This document shows, in pieces, positions 1 to 10,207 of a DNA stretch of 64,000 bases. Positions within the stretch are counted from its first letter, which is position 1. Every line of letters starts with the position of its first letter. The notes under the pieces were generated by a model. That model saw nothing but the letters and a program-made list of their open reading frames with translations. It did no database searches and was not told the DNA's origin. The DNA comes from JBGSTR01 sp963707135 (GTDB lineage Bacteria > Pseudomonadota > Gammaproteobacteria > Chromatiales > Chromatiaceae): NCBI GenBank assembly GCA_963707135.1, contig CAVPOY010000020.1:1-64000 (forward strand). The letters run 5' to 3'. The translations under genes and the position numbers were made by a program.

Positions 1-81
1 GATCCTGGCTGTCGGCAAGTGGTTTCCTTTATCAGGGAGCAATTCCACCTATTCGCCTGTTGAAATTTTCTGAGCCACCTC

Positions 82-3000
82 TCACCGACAAGGCTCAAGG
101 CTCGCGACATCGAGCGGAGCCGCCACTAGCGTAGCATTTGGACCCACCCGCACCGGCGTACCCGCCGGCAGGTCCAACCCGAAGCAGACGCTCGCCCCGT
201 CCGCGGTACTGAAGTCGAACCCATCTTGATAGGCTTGCCGCACGTTCAAGTGATATTGGAGTAGCCCCGTGTTGGTCAGCACGTCCGTGCCCTCCAGCGA
301 GTACGGCGTCACCGAGTTGAACGCCTCGCTCGAGGTCACGCCCCCGGCGTAGGTCAGGGTGCTCGCGCTGCCGCCGGCCGAGGCACGCACCGATAGTTAT
401 GCCCGGTGCCCCCGCAGCCCTCTTCCCAAAGATAGAGACCGGGGTCCGTCGCCGGGTCGTAGCTGGGCGCGCCGCAGATCTCGGCCACCGGGGGTGGGGG
501 CGGGGGCGCGGCGCACGCCTGATACGTAGTCAGATCGAACGGGGTGGCCACCGGCGTGGCATTCGCCCCAATAAGCACGGTCGTGCCCGCGGGCAGGTCC
601 AGCCCAAAGCAGACGTCAGTACCGCTGGCGACGCTGAAGTCAAAGCCGTCCTCGTATTGCTTTCTCACGTTGAGCTGGTAGAGGATCTTCAAGCCGCCGT
701 CGACCTGCTCCACCGTGTCACTGCTCTCCAGCGAAAATCCGGTGACCGTGCCGAAGGCCTGGTCGGCGTCTACATGCCCCGCGTAGGTCATGGCCGTGGC
801 ACTGCCGCCGGCCGAGGCACGCACCTGATAGTTATGCCCGGTGCCCCCGCAGCCCTCTTCCCAAAGATATAGACCGGGGTCTGTCGCCGGGTCGTAGCTG
901 GGCGCGCCGCAGATCTCGGCGACCGGGGGTGGGGGCGGGGGCGCGGCGCACGCCTGATAGGTCGTCAGATCGAATGGGGTGGCCACCGGCGTGGCGCTAG
1001 GTCCCACCAGCACCGGCGTGCCCACGGGCAGGTCCAGCCCAAAGCAGACGCCCGTACCGCTGGCGAAGCTGAAGTCAAAGCCGTCCTCGTACTGCTTTCT
1101 CACGTTGAGCTGGTAGAGGATCTTCAAGCCGCCGTCGACCTGCTCCACCGTGTCACTGGTCTCCAGCGAAAACCCGGTGACCGTGCCGAAGGCCTGGTCG
1201 GCGTCTACATGCCCCGCGTAGGTCATGGCCGTGGCACTGCCGCCGGCCGAGGCGCGTACTCTGAAGCCGCGCTCGGTCCCGGTTCCGCAGGCCTCTTCCC
1301 ACAGATACAGCCCCGCGTCCGCCATCGGGTCGTAGGTCGGGGCACCGCAGCCGGAGACGCCCAAGTCGCTCGCCAGAATCGTGGCCGTGGCGGTCACCGA
1401 GGCCGCTCCCGTAGCAGTCACCGTCAGCGTGAACTGCTCGTCGCCCTCCGGCTCAGCGTCGTCAACGATCGGGACCTGTACGGTCTGCACGGTTTGGCCT
1501 TCCGTGAAGGTCAGCTCGCCCGAGCTCGCCGCGTAGTCGGACCCGGCCAGCGCCGTACCGTCGGCCGTCTGGAAGCTTACCGCGAGCGACTCACCCGCCG
1601 CCGGCGCCGGGGAGACGCCTACGACAAACTCGGCCACTCCCGCCGACTCGTCGATCGTCACATCGGCGACGCTCAAGGTCGGTGGCACGCTCGCCCCGCT
1701 CCCTTCGACCAGCAGATGGATCTGGTCGACATCCAGCGCGGTAAAGGAGTCCACCACCCCGCTCGGCCAGCGCACCTCAAGCTCCACCTGCTGGTTCGGA
1801 CCCAGCCCGAAATGGATCCGCCGGTGGCTCTGCGAGTAGCGATGCATGCCGTTGCCCTGCTCGCGCAGCTGTACCCGCCCGTCCGGGGTGCGCGCCAGCA
1901 CCGTGGCGCCGATGCCGTGCGGGTTGGAGGCGGTCCCCTCGAGGTCGAGCTCGATCCAGTGGTTGGCGTTGCCCTGGTTGCGGAACAGTTGCTGCACCCC
2001 GGAGTAGGCGACCGGCGCCGGGAAGTTGCCCTGGGTGACGAAGAGATCCAGAAAGCCGTCGCGGTCGTAATCGACCGTGGTCACGCTGTCGGTGGCCCCC
2101 AACGGGCTCCCGGCCGCCCCGCCGGCATTGGCCGCCAGCCGGAAGGTGCCGTCGCCCTGGTTGTCGAACAGCAGGTTGTCGACGTTCGCCACCCGGCCGC
2201 TCGCCCCGACATAGACGTCGAGGTCCATGTCGTTGTCGAAGTCCCCGGCGACGAACGAGCGCATGTAGCTGGAGATCGCCGCCGCGGGGTCGCGGAACGC
2301 CGCCGCGGTGGTGCTCTGGACCAGAACGCCGCCCTGGTTGACGAACAGTATCGGCACGCCCGGGCTGCCCTGGTCGAGCGCCACCGCCCCGACCGCCTGC
2401 AGCCCCGAGACCGACGCCGCCTGCACCACCACCTCCACCGCCGCGCCCACGTTCACCGCCCGTACCTGCCAGCGCCCCGCCACCAGTCCGAGGTAGATCC
2501 CCGCATTGCGTACCGCCGGCAGTCCGAGGTGCGTCGGCTCCGCGGCCGAGAGCACCAGCTGCACATGGTGCGGGCGGCTGTCCGGCTCGATCAGTCCCGG
2601 GTCGGAGTCCACCGGCGGCGCCACCGCCCCGGACCCCAGGAAGATGTCCGCGCGCTCGGTCACCCAGCCGAACTCGATGCGCACATCCCCGCTCGCGGCG
2701 AAGCTGAACCCCTGCTCGAGCGCGCTCGCCGGCAGCGAGGCGTGGATGCGCTCGCTCCCCACTTGGACCGCCGCGGCAGGGCTCGGCGGCACCTTGGAGG
2801 TGAACACGTCCACCGCCAGGTCGCCGTTGAAGTCGCCCATCGCCAGGTCGCCCGGGTAGATGCTGTAGAGGTCCTCGCCGAGGTCGGCGCGCAGGTCGCT
2901 GAACGGGATCGCGGCGATGTCGTAGATGGCCTGCACGCGCGAGACATTGGCGCACACCAGGTCGTGCTCGCCGTCCCCGGAGAGGTCCGAGAGCATGCCG

Positions 3001-3713
3001 TAGTAGCAGCTGCCCGCATCGAAGCCGGTCGCGACCGTGCGGTCCACGAAGCCCGAGGCGGTCTGGCGGAAGATCGCCGAGGGGTATTCGGTCGGCAACG
3101 ACTGCACCGCGGTGATCACCACGTCCAGCGCGCCGTCGCGGTCGTAGTCCAGCCACAGCGGGGTGCGCGAGCGCCCGCGTGGGTAGCCGATCCCGTAGAC
3201 CTGGGCCTGTTCGCTCAGCACCCCGCCGCTGTTGACCCAGAAGTTGTTGTAGTAGCTCTCGAGCAGGTCCCCGGTCGCCGCCGAGCCGGCCCCGCCCCCG
3301 CTCACCTCCAGCAGGTCCTCGTCGCCGTCGCCGTCGAAGTCCGCCCAGGCCGCCCCGTGGGTGTCGTCGCGCAGGTGATCCAGGTGCAGCGGCGCGGCGC
3401 TGTCGATCACGTTGCTGAAGGTCCCGTCGCCGTTGTTGCGCATCAGCACCGCGGGGGTGTACTGGTGCTTACCCAGCCACAGGTCCGCAAAGCCATCGCC
3501 ATTGAGATCCCCCCACGAGGCACCCCAGGTCTCACCCTCGTCCTGCAGCGCCAGCGCCCCGCCCGGGCCGCGCGCCTCAACGAACTGGCCTGCCGCGATC
3601 GCGCCGATCGCCGGAGCGCTCAGAACCAGGCCCAGCACCACGCCCGCCACCGCCAGTCCCAACGCCGCCGTCGCGCTCGCCCCGCCGCATCGCCCCGCTC
3701 GCTTGACTTTCAT
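82..3713 (-). CDS. Exported FG-GAP/ASPIC/Calx-beta protein A, frameshifted near the 3' end
   Basis: ATG at 3713 follows a GGGAGGA ribosome site and begins a signal peptide (MKVKRAGRC..., hydrophobic to about residue 38). FG-GAP/VCBS calcium-loop repeats of the form DxNGDGxxDL lie at about residues 70, 128, 189, 295, 490 and 550. An ASPIC/UnbV domain (NHWIELDLEG...) follows at about 585-655, a Calx-beta domain at 674-780, then three ~145-residue Cys-containing modules joined by a PPPPPP linker. The frame breaks at about 390: the 'gcacgcacctgatag' seen in the other copies here lacks one t. Without that loss the protein would end in EPCR at 82 (about 1,210 residues). An extracellular, Ca-binding or adhesive role is inferred from the domains; no specific ligand can be named. 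It lies directly downstream of paralogue B on the same strand. Confidence 0.8.
85..1350 (-). repeat. Three tandem ~435-bp C-terminal Cys modules of protein A
   Basis: The string gccgcagatctcggc recurs at 471 and 906, giving a 435-bp period, and a related start (ggcaccgcag) sits at 1341. Each unit encodes CGAP(T/S)YDP...LWEE.CG near its start and VCFGLDLP...C near its end, so each has four cysteines. Units 1 and 2 end in QACAAPPPPPPVAEI; unit 3 has a different second half (SLEGTDVL...). The units look like an extracellular domain that has been copied and partly swapped. Confidence 0.85.
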
Positions 3714-3806
3714 CCGTACCGTTCCTCCCGTAACCATATGCGCCCTACTGCAGACCAATCCCGACGTCGCTCATCCCGCCTCGTCGAAACGCCGTGTGGC
3801 CACCAA

Positions 3807-3829
3807 CCCCCGATCGCGAACATCGGGGG
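3807..3829. terminator. Terminator-like hairpin between the FG-GAP genes
   Basis: CCCCCGAT (3807-3814), a 7-nt loop, then ATCGGGGG (3822-3829). It lies between the stop of paralogue B (3885) and the start of paralogue A (3713). No T-run follows on the minus strand, so it may only attenuate transcription or protect mRNA ends. Confidence 0.35.
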
Positions 3830-3884
3830 TCGGCGGCCACCGCCGCCAGATCCTTCCTTGACCCTTACTCAACCGGCCTCCGGA

Positions 3885-6800
3885 CTACGGCGTGCAGGCC
3901 CCCAGGTCCGGCAGGCTGAACGGGGCCGTCTTCGGCACCGCTTCCGACCCCACCCGCACCGGTGTGCCCGCCGGCAGGTCCAGCCCGAAGCAGACGCTCG
4001 CCCCGTCCGCGGTACTGAAGTCGAATCCATCTTGATAGGCTTGCCGCACGTTCAAGCTGTAGTCGATCTGCAGCCCAGTGCTGGTCAGCACGTCCGTGCC
4101 CTCCAGCGAGTACGGCGTCACCGAGTTGAACGCCTCGCTCGCGGTCACGCCCCCGGCGTAGGTCAGCGTGCTCGCGCTGCCGCCGGCCGAGGCACGCACC
4201 TGATAGTTATGCCCGGTGCCCCCGCAGCCCTCTTCCCAAAGAAATAGACCGGGGTCTGTCGCCGGGTCGTAGCTGGGCGCGCCGCAGATCTCGGCCACCG
4301 GGGGTGGGGGCGGGGGCGCGGCGCACGCCTGATAGGTCGTCAGATCGAACGGGGTGGCCACCGGCGTGGCGTTCGGCCCCACCAGCACCGGCGTGCCCAC
4401 GGGCAGGTCCAGCCCAAAGCAGACGCCCGTACCGCTGGCGAAGCTGAAGTCGAAGCCGTCCTCGTACTGCTTTCTCACGTTGAGCTGGTAGAGGATCTTC
4501 AAGCCGCCGTCGACCTGCTCCACCGTGTCACTGCTCTCCAGCGAAAACCCGGTGACCGTGCCGAAGGCCTGGTCGGCGTCTACATGCCCCGCGTAGGTCA
4601 TGGCCGTGGCACTGCCGCCGGCCGAGGCGCGTACTCTGAAGCCGCGCTCGGTCCCGGTTCCGCAGGCCTCTTCCCACAGGTACAGCCCCGCGTCCGCCAT
4701 CGGGTCGTAGGTCGGGGCACCGCAGCCGGAAACGACGAGATCGCTCGCCAGAATCGTGGCCGTGCCCGTCACCGAGGCCGCTCCCGTAGCAGTCACCGTC
4801 AGCGTGAACTGCTCGTCGCCCTCCGGCTCAGCGTCGTCAACGATCGGGACCTGTACGGTCTGCACGGTCTGGCCTTGCGTGAAGATCAGCTCGCCCGAGC
4901 TTGCGGCGTAGTCGGACCCGGCCAGCGCCGAACCGTCGGCCGTCTGGAAGCTTACCGCGAGCGACTCACCCGCCGCCGGCGCCGGGGAGACGCCTACGAC
5001 AAACTCGGCCACTCCCGCCGACTCGTCGATCGTCACATCGGCCACGCTCAAGGTCGGCGGCACGGTTGATCCGCTCCCTTCGACCAGTTGATGGAGCTGG
5101 TCGACATCCAGCGCGGCAAAGTAGTCCACCACCCCGCTCGGCCAGCGCACCTCGAGGTCCACCTGCGGGTTCTGGCCGAGCCCGAAGTGGATACGCTGGT
5201 GGTTCTGGCTGTGCATGTGCACGCCGTTGTTCTGCTCGCGCAGCTGCACCTTGCCGTCGGGCGTACTCGCGAATACCCGCGCGCCGATGCCGTCGCGGTT
5301 CGAGGTCACCCCCTGCAGGTCGATCTCGATCCAGTGGTTGCCGTTGGCGGTGACGTTGCGGAACAGCTGCTGACGCCCGCTGTAGGAGAACGGACGCGGG
5401 AAGTTGCCGTTGGTCACGAACAGGTCGAGCCGCCCGTCCAGGTCGTAGTCCGCGGTCAGCACCGCATCGCCCCGCCCGTAGATGTCGCCCCGGGCATCGC
5501 CCAGCGCCGCCCCGGTGATCGCGGTGAAGTTCCCCCGCCCGTCGTTCTCGTAGAGGATGTTGTCCAGGTTCTTGATCTCGCCGGCGCACCCGACGTACAC
5601 ATCCAGGTCGCCGTCGTTGTCGAAGTCCCCGGGCGCCGCCGAGAGGCAGGCGCTGGCCGGCCCGCTGATCTGCCCGGAGGCGTTGACCAGCTGGTGGTCG
5701 GCGTTCTGCAGCAGCAGCGAAGGCTGCCGAGTCGCCGGTTGCCCGATACTGATCAGGCCCTCGGAGCGCAGGTCCGAGACCGAGACATCGGCGCGCAGCG
5801 CGACCCGGGGAAAGCCGACGAACTGCGGTGGCGCGACGAACCGCACCTGCCAGCGGCCGTTGACGCGCCCGATGTAGGTCCCGCCGGCCGTCCCGGCGGC
5901 CAGGCCCTGGTTGGCCGGGTCGGTCGGCGAGAGCCGCAGCTGCACATGATTGTTCCAGCCGTTCCAGACGGAGAGGTCCGTGCTCCAGGGCGGGTTCGTG
6001 CCGGCCGCGCCGATGAATACCTCAGTGACCTGAGTGGACCAGTCGAAATCCACCACCAGGTCGCCCGAGGCCAGGAACGAGATACCGCCCTGGGCCGGCG
6101 GGTCGGCATCGAATTTCACGTGGACGGTGTCCTTGGCCCCCGCGGGGCCCACCATGTCGGCGACGTTGTTGGCGACATTGCCCTGGGGCGCGAAGAGATC
6201 GCTACGCAGGTCGCCGTTGAAGTCGCCGATCGCAAGGTCGGACAGCCAGACCGTGCTCAAGGCCGAACCCAACTGCGGGGTCAGGTCGACGAACGGCAGT
6301 TGCGTGGTATCCCACACCCGCTCGATCTTGTTGGTGCCCCCGCAGATCATGTCCAGGGTGTCGTCGCCCGAGAGCTCGGCCAGCACAGCGAATTCACAAC
6401 TCTGGTCGTAGGCGAAGTCGACGCCGGTCGAGCCGTCGAAGTTGAAGGTCCGCGTGCCGTTCGCCGCGACGTCCTGCCGGAAGATGGCCGTCGGCTGCCG
6501 GTAAACGAAGCTGAGACGCGCCGCCACCAGTCACGTCGAGATCACCATCCTGGTCGTAGTCGAACCAGGACGGCGCGCGACCCCCAACCGGATAGCAGGG
6601 CTGGCGGCGACAGAAATCGGCGGGATAGGCGAATCCGTGCTGCGCGAGTCGGTTTTTTAGATGCCCCGTGCCGTCGTTCTCCCAAAACAGGAAGGGCCAG
6701 CCGGCGCCGGTGATCTCGAGCAGATCGATGTCGCCGTCATTGTTGTAGTCCGCCGAGCCCAGGCCATGGGTGTCCGTGCGTCCCTCGAACACGTCGAGCA

Positions 6801-7077
6801 CCCCCCAGGGCTCGTCGAAGTCCTCGATGGACTCGAGGAAGGTCCCGTCGCCCTGATTGAGGTAGATCACCGTGGGGAGGTACTGGTGCTTGCCAAGAAA
6901 AATGTCCGGATAGTCGTCGCCGTTCAGGTCGGCCCAGCCTGTCCCGTAGGTCTCTTCCGTGTCCGCGATCCCCGCTGCCGAATTAGCCTCGAGAAACAGG
7001 ACCTCCGCGCTCACGCTGAGCGGGATAATCCCGACCCAGACGACCGCCAATCCCATTGCCGTCAATCGACCAATCAT
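3885..7077 (-). pseudogene. Exported FG-GAP/ASPIC/Calx-beta protein B, split by a frameshift
   Basis: ATG at 7077 follows a GGGAGA site and starts a signal peptide (MIGRLTAMGL..., ending SVSA). The first part reads through FG-GAP repeats to ...DYDQDGDLDV and then loses frame at about 6515-6540. The second part resumes in the next frame (RLSFVYRQPTAIF...) and runs to the TAG at 3885 with more FG-GAP repeats, the ASPIC/UnbV domain, Calx-beta, and two Cys modules. Protein A is collinear and unbroken across the same point, so a single indel is the simplest explanation: either a sequencing error or a real inactivating mutation. Unlike A it lacks the middle Cys module. It is probably a secreted or surface protein; its function is unknown. 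Confidence 0.75.
3888..4735 (-). repeat. Two Cys modules of protein B, near-identical to those of protein A
   Basis: About 850 bp of the 3' end of gene B matches the 3' end of gene A almost base for base, for example 4590-4700 against 1230-1340. B carries the first and last module types but not the middle one. The Calx-beta segments just upstream are also nearly identical, while the N-terminal halves differ clearly. This pattern points to recombination or gene conversion between the tandem copies. Confidence 0.8.
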
Positions 7078-7625
7078 GGTTTTCTCCCAGAACAATAAAG
7101 ACAAAGTTCTTCCTGCCCGTGTTGCAGCAAAAAGCATCAAGCGGACATTTCCTCTTTTTTGCGAGAACGCTTTGCCCCAAGAACGTGGTCCGACGCTTAC
7201 GCACCCTGGCACCGGGTCCATCAGCGAGGGAGCGTCAACCCGGGAGGGGGACCTCGGATATCGCGTCCAGTCCGCGCGAAATTCCGAGTATTTCTCGGGT
7301 TCGCACCTGCAAGAACGCCGCTTTCGAGAGCTGGCTCACGTTTGGCGTCAAGGTCCAGCAGCTATGCTTCCTGCTGGGTTGTGTCTCGCTCACGAGCGCA
7401 GTATGGCTGCTTCGGTTCTCTATCCAAGAGTTCCCGCGACCAGACGCCTCTGACGTCCGACAGACGGCATAAGGCGTCACACGCTCAGGCGCTCCCGCCA
7501 TGCGACCGACGGCAGCGTTGTGGCTACGCCGAGCTAGTAGGCGCAAGAAAGGCCGAGTGTACCCAGGTGAACGCCGGGGATACTCGGCCGGAGGGTTCTG
7601 AAACGGTAGGGACCTTCGCGCCCGC
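7078..7625. other. Non-coding gap between FG-GAP protein B and leuA
   Basis: I see no supported gene in this 548-bp stretch. It should hold the promoter of the FG-GAP pair, transcribed leftward, and the 3' end of leuA. The part next to the FG-GAP gene is AT-richer than its surroundings (cctcttttttgcgag, aacaataaagacaaag). No clear -35/-10 pair or terminator could be assigned. Confidence 0.5.
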
Positions 7626-9293
7626 TCAGGCGGCTCGCGTCTGCTCTCCGGCGGCCCGATTGATCGCGGAGAGCACGGCCTTCAATGAGGCGCCGACCGC
7701 GTCGCGGTCGATCGCCGCGCCCGCGACCCGTTCGCCGCCCAAGTCCATGAGCACGTAGGCGGCCGCCTCGGCATCTGTCCCCTCCCCAATCGCGTGCTCC
7801 TGGTAGTCCAGCACGCTGACCCGCTGGCCGCTCCAGCGCGTCCATGCATCGACGAAAGCGGCAATAGCGCCCTGCCCTTCACCGTGCAGCACCCGCTCGG
7901 CGCCGGTGCCGGCGACTCGCGCCTCGATCACGTCATGCCCGTTGCGGTAGAGCCGGTAGCCGACCAGCCGATGCGGGGCCCGGTCGGCGACAAATTCGGC
8001 CCGAAACAGCCCGTGGATGCGCTCGGCGTCCATCTCGCCCCCTCGCCGCTCGCTTTCGCCCTGTACCAGCCGGGCCAGCTCGACCTGGAGCCAGCGCGGC
8101 AGCGTGAGCCCGAAGTCCCGCTCCATGACGAAGGCGACGCCGCCCTTGCCGGACTGGCTGTTGACGCGGATCACGGCCTGATAGCTCCTGCCGATGTCCC
8201 GTGGGTCGATGGGCAGGTAGGCCACCTGCCAGGGCTCACCGTCTTGCTGGCGTTTCAGACTCTTGCGGATGGCGTCCTGGTGACTTCCGGAGAAGGCCGT
8301 GTAGACCAGCTCGCCGACCCAGGGATGACGCGGACTCGGCGCCATGCCGGTGCACTCGGTGACCACCTGGATGATCTCGTCGGGGTTGCCCAGGTCCAAC
8401 CTCGGGTCGATGCCCTGGCTGTATAGGTTCATGCCCAGGGTGACGATATCCATATTGCCCGTCCGCTCCCCGTTCCCGAGCAGGGTCCCCTCGACCCTGT
8501 CCGCCCCGGCGAGCAACGCCAGCTCGGCGGCCGCCACGGCGCCGCCGCGGTCGTTGTGGGTATGCACCGAGAGCACGAGGCAGTCGCGGCGGCTGATATG
8601 GGTCGCGAAATACTCCACCTGATCGGCAAAGACGTTGGGGCCTGCGACCTCGACCGTCGCCGGCAGGTTGATGATGCAGGGCCACGCCGGTGTCGGCTCC
8701 CAGACGTCGAGCACTGCCTCGCAAACCTCGACGGCATAGTCGGGTTCGGTCGCCGTGAAGCTCTCCGGGGAGTACTGGAAGGTCCACTCGGTTTCCGGGT
8801 AGCGCGCCGCCTCGCGCCGCACCAGTTCGGCACCCTGTCGGGCGATGGCCACGACGCCCGCCCGGTCGGCCCCGAAGACCCACTCCCGCTGGACCGGAGA
8901 AGTCGAGTTGTAGACGTGGACGATTGCCCGCCGAGCCCCGCGCAGGGCCTCGAAGGTGCGCCGTATCAGGTCCTCCCTGGCCTGCACCAGGACCTGAACG
9001 CTCACGTCGTCCGGGATCTGGTCGGCTTCGATCAGCCAGCGCACGAAGTCGAAATCCGGCTGGCTCGCCGCCGGAAACCCGACCTCGATCTGCTTGAGGC
9101 CAAGCCTGACCAGCAGCGCCCAAAGCCTTCGCTTCTGGGCCACGCCCATCGGCTCGAGCAGCGCCTGGTTGCCGTCGCGCAGATCGACGCTGGCCCAGAT
9201 CGGGGCCTCGCGGATGACGCGACCCGGCCATTGCCGGTGCGGCAGGTCGACGGTCGGCCCAGGGCGGTATTTGTTGTGATCGAAACGGCTCAT
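7626..9293 (-). CDS. leuA: 2-isopropylmalate synthase (yeast/actinobacterial-type LeuA)
   Basis: This enzyme condenses acetyl-CoA with 2-oxoisovalerate in the first committed step of leucine synthesis. The N-terminus (SRFDHNKYRP...APIWASVDLRDGNQAL) has the catalytic DLRDGNQ motif, and HTHNDRGG supplies metal ligands. The length (555 residues) and the long lead-in before the motif fit the yeast/Corynebacterium-type family rather than the ~520-residue E. coli type. The C-terminal ~130 residues form the LeuA regulatory domain that binds leucine in characterised members. ATG 9293 is chosen because conservation begins there; the frame stays open further upstream without family resemblance. It stands alone, divergent from an Lrp-family gene, with a strong hairpin in its leader. 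Confidence 0.93.
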   Translation of the reverse strand: MSRFDHNKYRPGPTVDLPHRQWPGRVIREAPIWASVDLRDGNQALLEPMGVAQKRRLWALLVRLGLKQIEVGFPAASQPDFDFVRWLIEADQIPDDVSVQVLVQAREDLIRRTFEALRGARRAIVHVYNSTSPVQREWVFGADRAGVVAIARQGAELVRREAARYPETEWTFQYSPESFTATEPDYAVEVCEAVLDVWEPTPAWPCIINLPATVEVAGPNVFADQVEYFATHISRRDCLVLSVHTHNDRGGAVAAAELALLAGADRVEGTLLGNGERTGNMDIVTLGMNLYSQGIDPRLDLGNPDEIIQVVTECTGMAPSPRHPWVGELVYTAFSGSHQDAIRKSLKRQQDGEPWQVAYLPIDPRDIGRSYQAVIRVNSQSGKGGVAFVMERDFGLTLPRWLQVELARLVQGESERRGGEMDAERIHGLFRAEFVADRAPHRLVGYRLYRNGHDVIEARVAGTGAERVLHGEGQGAIAAFVDAWTRWSGQRVSVLDYQEHAIGEGTDAEAAAYVLMDLGGERVAGAAIDRDAVGASLKAVLSAINRAAGEQTRAA

Positions 9294-9342
9294 CGCGGAT
9301 GCTCTACCAGCAATTTCAAAGGGTATTTGTCCTGTCGCCCCG

Positions 9343-9378
9343 TCACGGGCGCCCCTCCGTGGGGAGGGGCGCCCGTGA
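9343..9378. promoter_or_regulatory. Perfect 16-bp hairpin in the leuA leader
   Basis: TCACGGGCGCCCCTCC (9343-9358), loop GTGG, then GGAGGGGCGCCCGTGA (9363-9378). It ends 50 nt before the leuA ATG on the transcribed side. There is no U-tract after it and no leucine-rich leader peptide that I can recognise, so classical attenuation is not shown. It could be an RNA structure controlling leuA or a DNA-level palindrome. Confidence 0.55.
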
Positions 9379-9590
9379 TCGGCTCGACGCGGTGGCATAG
9401 AGTTGCCTGGCTTCGCCTCGCCCCGGTAGGGCGCTCGGCGAGCTCCGGCCCGGGTGAGGACCTGGAGTCTGGTCGGCTCGCGCCTCGTGAGCGTCCGCCT
9501 GAGCTGCGGCCGGTAAGCCGACGGGGAAAGGTTACGCCAAACCCTGGGGAACAAGATTGCGAAGATGCCGACTCGATTGGTCTTCTGCGC

Positions 9591-9606
9591 AATATCCTGC
9601 GATATT
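9591..9606. promoter_or_regulatory. Candidate operator palindrome before the Lrp-family gene
   Basis: AATATC-ctgc-GATATT is a perfect 6-4-6 inverted repeat in an AT-rich patch, 43 bp upstream of the GTG at 9649. Lrp/AsnC proteins bind short AT-rich dyads and usually repress their own genes, so this is a plausible site for autoregulation, perhaps also affecting leuA. No binding evidence exists here. Confidence 0.4.
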
Positions 9607-9648
9607 TGTCGTTATTTTAAGCATCAGGCGAGTACTCGCAGGATCCCC

Positions 9649-10113
9649 GTGAAACTCGACCGCTACGATCAGCGCATTCTCGAGGAGTTGCAGCGCGACG
9701 GACGCATCACCAACCAGGATCTCGCCGAGCGCATCGGCCTGTCGCCGTCGCCCTGCCTGCGGCGCGTCAGGGCGTTGGAGGAAGCCGGCATCATCACCGG
9801 GTACCGCGCCGTGCTCGACGCCCGCAAGCTCGGGCTGAACCTGATCGCGATCCTCAGCATCTCCATGGACAAGCACACGCCCGAGCGCTTCGAGCGCTTC
9901 GACGCCGCCGTCCGCGCGATGCCGGAGGTACTGGAATGCCTTCTGATCACGGGCCGCGACGCCGACTACCAGCTCAAGGTCATCGTCCGCGACATGGATG
10001 CCTATCAGGAGTTACTGCTGGAGCGGATCACCCGCATCGAGGGTGTAACCGGGGTCCACTCGAGCTTCGTGCTCCGACAGGTCGTGGAGCGCACCCGTCT
10101 GCCGACCGGGTAG
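9649..10113 (+). CDS. Lrp/AsnC-family transcriptional regulator
   Basis: The 154-residue protein has the family layout: an N-terminal winged helix-turn-helix (DQRILEELQRDGRITNQDLA... SPSPCLRRVRALEEAGIITGY) followed by the RAM/AsnC ligand-binding domain (LLITGRDADYQLKV). The GTG at 9649 places KLDRYDQRIL at the start, as in E. coli Lrp relatives. It is divergent from leuA, and the family often senses amino acids, so control of leucine synthesis is a reasonable inference. The effector cannot be read from the sequence. Confidence 0.9.
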   Translation: MKLDRYDQRILEELQRDGRITNQDLAERIGLSPSPCLRRVRALEEAGIITGYRAVLDARKLGLNLIAILSISMDKHTPERFERFDAAVRAMPEVLECLLITGRDADYQLKVIVRDMDAYQELLLERITRIEGVTGVHSSFVLRQVVERTRLPTG

Positions 10114-10207
10114 CCGACGGTGCGGTGGCCCTCTAACCGACGGGACACCCGCCAACCGGGCCCCGCCGTTTGATCACGGCAGACGTCGAACCCAGGAAGG
10201 TGACCGC

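Larger units (their letters stand above)
9294..9648. promoter_or_regulatory. Divergent leuA / Lrp-family control region
   Basis: This 355-bp region separates two divergent genes and must contain both promoters. Its structured elements are the hairpin at 9343-9378 and the palindrome at 9591-9606. I could not assign confident -35/-10 boxes. Confidence 0.55.

Noticed and set aside
1209..4247. A long plus-strand open frame (about 1,000 codons) opposite FG-GAP gene A
   Set aside because: It is Arg/His/Gly-rich with no domain pattern and is antisense to a recognisable gene; a side effect of high GC and repeat structure.
9343..9378. Leader hairpin considered as a classical leucine attenuator
   Set aside because: No leucine-rich leader peptide and no U-tract after the stem were found.
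7626..9554. Extended leuA start giving about 642 residues
   Set aside because: The upstream 87 residues are Arg/Pro-rich, cross the leader hairpin and do not match the family; the ATG at 9293 does.
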